The translations under genes and the position numbers were made by a program. A DNA stretch of 64,000 nucleotides from Nansenia antarctica (lineage: Eukaryota > Chordata > Actinopteri > Argentiniformes > Microstomatidae), in assembly GCA_963989245.1 (NCBI GenBank), contig OZ022344.1, positions 10,953,524 to 11,017,523 of the forward strand. The letters are read 5' to 3'. Within the stretch, counting starts at the first letter, position 1; each line of letters opens with the position of its first letter. Below are positions 58,690 through 64,000 of the stretch, piece by piece. The notes beneath the pieces are model-generated. The model was not told where the DNA came from and did not search any database. It was given only the letters and a program-made list of their open reading frames with translations.

Positions 58690-59952
58690 AGTTTGAAAAA
58701 TGCTGCGTAAGGAATGTATTCTAGACTATCACCTATTACAATCCATGGACAAAAGAGTTACCGTAATCTAAGAAATGGTCCTTTAAATAGGCTATGATTA
58801 TAACCATAATGGTTAATTCGTTAGGATTATTTAGTACATTTTTAAAAATTGTTACAGTATTGATAAAGAAATCATACAGTTCCACCTCAATGTCACATCA
58901 ATGTTGGCCCTCTTCAATAAGTTGATGTTCTTATCTTATCAATGCTTCTGTGAGTTCACTTGAGAGGTCATGAGAACATTGTATAATAACCACCATGGAT
59001 GAACAGACACAAAGATAGAAGTTTTCTATTTATTTTCTAAATAAAGTACAGGTAGGAACCACCCTTGTCAATAAACTCGCTAGCGAGTTCCCACTCGCTG
59101 TGGAATGTCCACGCGGTCTTGTCATTTGGTAACACTGTCCACTTTGTCAGTCAGACTGGAGTCAGTATCATCAGTCACTCCATCACCAACATTGTCCATC
59201 AGTCCATTGATAAAGTCATCAATCCATCCATCTTCAACCTTGTCAGTCCATGTTCAACCTTGTCAAACACTCCATTGATAAACACCTTGTCAAACCTTGT
59301 CAGACAGTTCATTATAAATCTCGTAGGTCAGTATTGGGTGTTTTCTTGTTGTTCAGCGGCAGATCTGGCAAGCCGGGTAGCTGCCAGTCTGTCTGTGGAG
59401 AGGCCGAGGTTGGAGGTTGAAGACTGTCAGAATGAAAAGAGAGGCGGTTGAGTTGAGGTCAGAGGAACAGGCACTGCTACTGCATCCCTTGACATCTGTG
59501 ACAACTGACAATGAAACGCACTACCTGTAGGCGAAATCATTTTTCTATTTCTTACTACTTACTATGTGCTTAAACTACAGATTGTAAGCTTTCAAATGAT
59601 GCGTCATACATTGAAATCGGAAACAAATTGAAGACAACATGAGTATTTGAAAGTTGCTACACCTGAAATCACTAAGCAGAGAAAATGTCCTTCAAAGATG
59701 TTGTTCTTCTCACACCTTGACAGCCAGGTAATGGGCGGTAACAATGGCTGGTTAACCCCACCCCCAACCACTCCCCCTCTAGATTGAGGTGTCAGCTGTC
59801 AATATCTGTCAGTGTTAGTCACTGGGTCAGATAGCTATAGCTAACATTATTACCTAGCAAGGTATTACCTAAGCTAATTAGCCAGCTTATCATTATGGAG
59901 GCTTTATGGTTGTTGTAACTATTATTCTTTTAATGAAACAAAAAAGTATTGA
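58690..59952. other. No gene recognised
   Basis: An open + strand frame at 59065-59451 covers degenerate repeats of CACCTTGTCAAACCTTGTCA type and shows no recognisable domain. 59565-59650 is an inverted relative of 63060-63150 (GCTTTCAAATGATGCGTCAT). Confidence 0.5.
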
Positions 59953-60300
59953 ATCAGAATCAGAATTTATTTTACAGTACACAACAATACAAATCTTTGG
60001 CTGTGGTTCTTCAACATTAGCTTTGCAGCAAGGTACATAATCGCAATAATACCATCACAATAATCACAAGTAAATAAGTAAAGTAAGTAATGATAAGTAA
60101 TAAAGTGATAAGTGATGGTAGTCACACTACAGCAGAATTAAAGTGCAATCAATAGTGTAACATGCTGTGCAAACACAAGTAAATAAGTAATGATAAGTAA
60201 TAAAGTGTAACATAAAGTGTATAAAGTGTCACATGTAAGTAATAAAGTGTAAACAGTAACATGCTGTGCAAAGTTCAACAAGATGAAAATGAAAGTGTTC
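59953..60300 (-). mobile_element. LINE 3' UTR fragment
   Basis: AATCAGAATCAGAATTTATTT tail on the left and repeated AAGTAATGATAAGTAATAAAG units, a typical 3' end of fish LINEs read on the - strand. It lies in the 3' flank of the gene at 60366. Confidence 0.65.
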
Positions 60301-60365
60301 AGGTATTTCTCAAGTAGTCTGGTAGTGTGCAATTCCTGCATTCCTCCAGCGTGTTTCTCCTGCCG

Positions 60366-63300
60366 CTACAAACGGACAGTCTTGTTCCGAGGTGCCTTTT
60401 TCTGAGGTGCCTTGTTCTGAGGTACCTTGTTCTGAGGCGCTGTGGAGTCTGGTGGGCACGGGCATGTGGTGTCTTTTGCCTCATCATAACAGAATTCTCT
60501 GATCTTGTCAAAGAGATACTTCTGTCTGTCCACGTCAAGTCCGGGTGGGGCTTGCACAGGAAGATCACCTCTGGGGGGCTTGACATCAGTGCGTTTCAGT
60601 AGCTGAAACTCGACTGGTTCTGCGTCGTTGTATTCCCTGGCCATAACCACGCCAGGTCTCCGAGCATCAAAGCTGCAACAGACAGAAGACAATACATTAA
60701 ATTAAATATAATATAAATTAAATATAATATAATAATAAATGAAATAATATTACCGCCATACCATGTTCATAAAATGAAATAGATAATACATGACAATGAA
60801 TTACCTGAAGTGCTGGTAACTCTTAATGTGTGGGAGCTTTCGGAAGTAGCCACCAAGATGCTTTTGCCAGTCGTAGCATTGAACAAGCACAGTGCCATTC
60901 TCCAGGCCTACAAGCTGGGGGATGTTGACGTGTTTCACCGGAGAGCTGTCCCTCACGACTCTAGCAATGTCATCCATCCGTAAAACTGTTCAGAAAAATA
61001 ACGAGTGGGTACTTCACATCTTCAAGTTGAATGTTAGCTAAAAAAACGAAAATCTGAGTTTTAGGTCAGAAATAGTTTGAAGACTGTGATTTGACGTATT
61101 TCTGTTTTCCGAGAGGTAGCTTATTACACCCTCAGTCGACACATCTGTCCCTGTCTACAACACGCACAGTAAGAGTTAGGGATGTCCCGATCCCATTTTT
61201 TCACTACCGATACCGATACCTGGGCTTCAGGTATCTGCGATACCGATATCAATCCGATATTTGTATTTATTGTTTTACTCCTGAATAATAACAAATACTT
61301 CCCCAGTATATAGTCCACAACAACAGTTGGCTATTAAAGACTGCCAGCCTTTATTCAAGCAACAAAACCAGTACTCTGCAGTACTCAGTGACCAACTGGT
61401 TTAAAGTTAAAACAATTTAAAGCAGCATTCAGTATTGTAGAAAAAAAAAAGAGTTGCTGTCTGATTTCTAGTTTTAGTGCCTTCATGTTTTTATTCTATT
61501 TATCTTCTCTTACAAATGGCAAATCAATTATAGCACCCTTTTTAAAAGTGTAGCCTGAGACCAGAAACCAGTTGCAGAATCAAAGGGGTGTCAACAATAT
61601 CTGCTTTTCGTTTTTTTCATAACAGGCAACGTGGAAGTTTTAAAGTACCACTCGATATAATATACAACAGTTTAACGATCACTTAATACCAGTGGCGTGC
61701 AGTCAGGTGAGGCAGGGTAGGCAGTGCCTCACCCAGGCATTTAAGAAAGAAAAAGAATATCAGTCTTTTAAAAATATTTTTAAATTATTTTTTTATCTAA
61801 AAAAAATTATATATATTTTTTTTAATTTATTTTACTCATTATTCTTAACTTTAATGTGTTAAAATGTTGTTAAAATAAAAATAAATGATGTAAAATGTGT
61901 TGTTATAAAAATATAATGCATGCCCTGGCACCAGGAGAGTTTGCTCCCAAAGCTAGCTGGTTGCTGATTGCTGGTGAGAGGCACCTGTGTGTGCGAGAGG
62001 CAGACTGTGCTTGTGCTTCTGTGCTATGCGAAGTGATAGACCAACGGTTTCGTAGGTTTGCGCATGCGTAGTCTGTTCTCACATTGTCTTCATTGATGGA
62101 CGTTGAGGCACCGTGCAGGCTGCCTCTGACAGCATGATTGACAGTTTGCGTTTGGCTTGCCGTAGCGGCATTCCAGTCCTCTGCTGTTCGCACCGCGGTT
62201 CTACATTTCCACAGCTAACTTGAGATCAGCATCATGGATATCCAACAGTTAAGATAATGTAGGCTATTGCGTGCCGGTTCAAATGCTGTAAATCCTGTGT
62301 TGTTGATGCAGGTGAATTTATATTGTCATTGAGCTGTTTTGTGTGCTGCTGTAAATCCTGTTGAGATGCAGGTGAATGTAGGCAATGCCATACAGGCTGT
62401 TGCGCTACGCTATGTGTAGTTATGAGATAACAATACATGACATTTTTGACCAGCTATTTGATAGTATAGTATATATGGGCTATGTGATTGACTTTATAGT
62501 ATAGTATATTAGCCTACATTACATTACAGTCATTTAGCCGACGCTTTTATTCAAAGCAACTTACAATAATTGCATTTAACGTAGGAGTGTACTGCTTTTT
62601 TAAGGCAAAATGAAGAATAGCAAACTAAAAATACAGTATAGCAATATAGCAATAGCAATAGCATAGAGAAAATAGCAAACTAACAATACAATAGGTGCTT
62701 GAAGGATTCTGGTAGTAGGCCTACTTCTTGAAGAAGTGAGTTTTGAGCCTGCGTTAAAAGATATAAGGGCTATTGATTGCCTTTATATTATGTGCTATGC
62801 CATTTGAAGTCTGGCTGCTGCGTTAATCGCATGATTTTTTTTAAATAGCTCACTGCCTACCCAGCCAATGACCTCACTGCACGTTACTGCTACTTAATAC
62901 TTATAATCTGTGGGTTGGAGTCACTGTTGCCAGAGGCTACCGGTAAGTGATACCTGGCTTGTAAACATACTTTCGTTTTAGAACGAAACGTTAGCCGCTA
63001 GCTGTTAGCAGCGTTTTTAGCAGTCACCATTCTTGAGCAAAACATTGATACAAACAAACATTCAAATACTCGTGTCGTCTTAAATTTCTTTCCGATTTCA
63101 ATGTATGACGCATCATTTGAAAGCTTACCATCTGTAGTTTCAGACTATGTAAACAAACGAAAAATTACGTAAGCAAATGGTTTATGATTTCACCAGCTGG
63201 CAACATGACATTGTCAGACTCATTACACACAGGTAGCACTAGCCAACTCTCATGCTCGTGACCACTGACTACTACTGTTGTCATCACGTGAGTGACACGC

Positions 63301-63515
63301 CGGATCGCGAGCCCCAGATCGCTGCCTATTTTTTTTCTGGTGCGATCTGCGATCCAGCATTCAGGACTAATATCGCGGCGATATGCGATATCAATATCGG
63401 ATCGGGACATCCCTAGTAAGAGTCAGGGTCTCACCTGGGCTGATTTCATGGATTGTGGAGAATCGGGCCTGATTTCCACCCCTGAAGTCTGTAGCTACTG
63501 CTTGATTGGCTGTGG
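60366..63515 (-). CDS. Unrecognised multi-exon gene, last three exons
   Basis: I do not recognise the family. Three - strand exons join in frame: 63515-63435 (acceptor GTGATAG, donor GTGAGA), 60985-60805 (acceptor TTCTGAACAG, donor GTAATT) and 60672-60366 (acceptor CTGTTGCAG, TAG stop). The junctions are phase 1 and phase 2 and fit exactly. Readable blocks are QARFSTIHEIS, then MDDIARVVRDSSPVKHVNIP, LENGTVLVQCYDWQKHLGGY, FRKLPHIKSYQHF, then DARRPGVVMAREYNDAEPVE and DRQKYLFDKIREFC. The C-terminus is a five-residue repeat (APQNK, VPQNK, APQKK, APRNK) from a 15-bp minisatellite. The 2.4 kb intron carries a hAT with a second hAT inside. The 5' exons are outside the window. It could be a host gene or a domesticated transposon protein. 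Confidence 0.72.
61177..63415. mobile_element. hAT element with perfect 16-bp termini, contains another hAT
   Basis: Perfect ends TAGGGATGTCCCGATC are flanked by GTAAGAGT at 61169-61176 and 63416-63423. Subterminal repeats of TACCGATACCGATACC and GCGATATCAATATCGG type are present. The remaining interior is AT-rich and non-coding, so this is a non-autonomous copy. It is hosted in the intron of the unrecognised gene. Confidence 0.95.
61690..62889. mobile_element. hAT nested inside the 61177-63415 element
   Basis: Ends CAGTGGCGTGCAGT and CAGTAACGTGCAGT (complement). ACTTAATAC lies at 61681-61689 and at 62892-62900, two bases off the right end, so the duplication is slightly imperfect. Inside is a LINE/SINE-tail-like ACATTACAGTCATTTAGC segment (62521-62580) and TGCCTCACCCAG near the left end. 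Confidence 0.8.
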
Positions 63516-64000
63516 CTATCACACATCAAAGTGAGATAAGATGTTTGCTTAATGAATATTATATTCCAGTAACTTTGGTAATGTTGGCTTACAGGTCTCC
63601 GTCTCTGGGCTGTAGGTTACTGGGGTGACTTAGCATTTTGATCTCTTGACCTGTCCGTTTTTCTCTGGTGACGTCTTTTTCCCTTTGCCGTTGGGTCCGA
63701 AACCCTGATATCCTGCTGGCAGCGCGATTTGCTAGTCTTTCATGCATTTGCTCATACAGTAGCTAACTATGGTGCATTCAGCATTGGGTCAAAGCAAAGC
63801 ATAGCGTTTAATCTTTTTATTTTTCAAATCAGGTGTTGATTTCTTATTATATTTGGTTTCTTTCCTTTCGTTATCACCTCCAGATAGTTGGTCAGTGTCA
63901 TACAGAATTGTTGCTAATGAATAACTTATGCCACTAGATCAACTTAGTTCTGCACATTTCACAAGCATAATTTAAATGTGCAGCTGTAAGTTACTTAAGA
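63516..64000. other. Intron or intergenic sequence with a duplicated block
   Basis: 63695-63835 is the second copy of 57540-57680. No exon could be identified. Confidence 0.6.

Noticed and set aside
59065..59451. 128-codon + strand gene
   Set aside because: Composed of degenerate CTTGTCA-type repeats with no recognisable domain.
62521..62580. tRNA gene or tRNA-derived SINE head
   Set aside because: It resembles a common fish repeat tail, but no A/B box promoter or cloverleaf could be recognised.

Overview
The window is vertebrate nuclear DNA, almost certainly from a teleost fish. It has split genes with GT-AG introns, fish-type perforin-like and TRIM genes, and a very dense mix of fish-typical LINEs, hAT DNA transposons, a Tc1-like element, long CA/TG/TAG microsatellites and an LTR element. 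Two small elements carrying an AGGAGGCTGGTGG terminus resemble short repeats that I recall from salmonid and pike genomes. That recollection is only a weak hint at the lineage.

Host-type genes are few. A small unrecognised three-exon gene lies on the + strand at 3188-4124, between two copies of a 0.8 kb LINE-containing repeat. Two perforin-1-like genes (MACPF + C2) lie in tandem on the - strand: copy A at 12104-16730, with a 5' UTR exon and TATA box near 19.1-19.3 kb, and copy B at 26530-28425. A RING/B-box/coiled-coil/PRY-SPRY TRIM gene is on the - strand at 33209-38075, with a decayed SPRY copy at 39290-39585. The last three exons of an unrecognised - strand gene lie at 60366-63515.

Most of the rest is mobile DNA. 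I found twelve hAT-type elements with inverted termini and exact 8-bp target duplications, plus several more without clean duplications. They are often nested: hAT in a Rex1-like LINE (8.2-11.8 kb), two hATs and a solo LTR in another LINE (28.6-32.4 kb), hAT in an L1-type LINE inside the TRIM intron (34.7-37.7 kb), hAT in a ZMYM-like hAT (39.7-44.5 kb), and hAT in hAT inside an intron (61.2-63.4 kb). A complete non-autonomous LTR retroelement with almost identical LTRs occupies 44662-48788.

The most unusual structure is a 2.5 kb inverted repeat (23954-26521) starting 9 bp past the stop codon of perforin B. Its loop holds 12 exact 93-bp repeats that are open on both strands. Other notable points are an in-frame exon made by a tandem duplication, an intron present in one perforin copy but not the other, and single-base frame breaks in both perforin copies. 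From about 48.8 to 60 kb I see no convincing host gene, only microsatellites, transposon fragments and local duplications.
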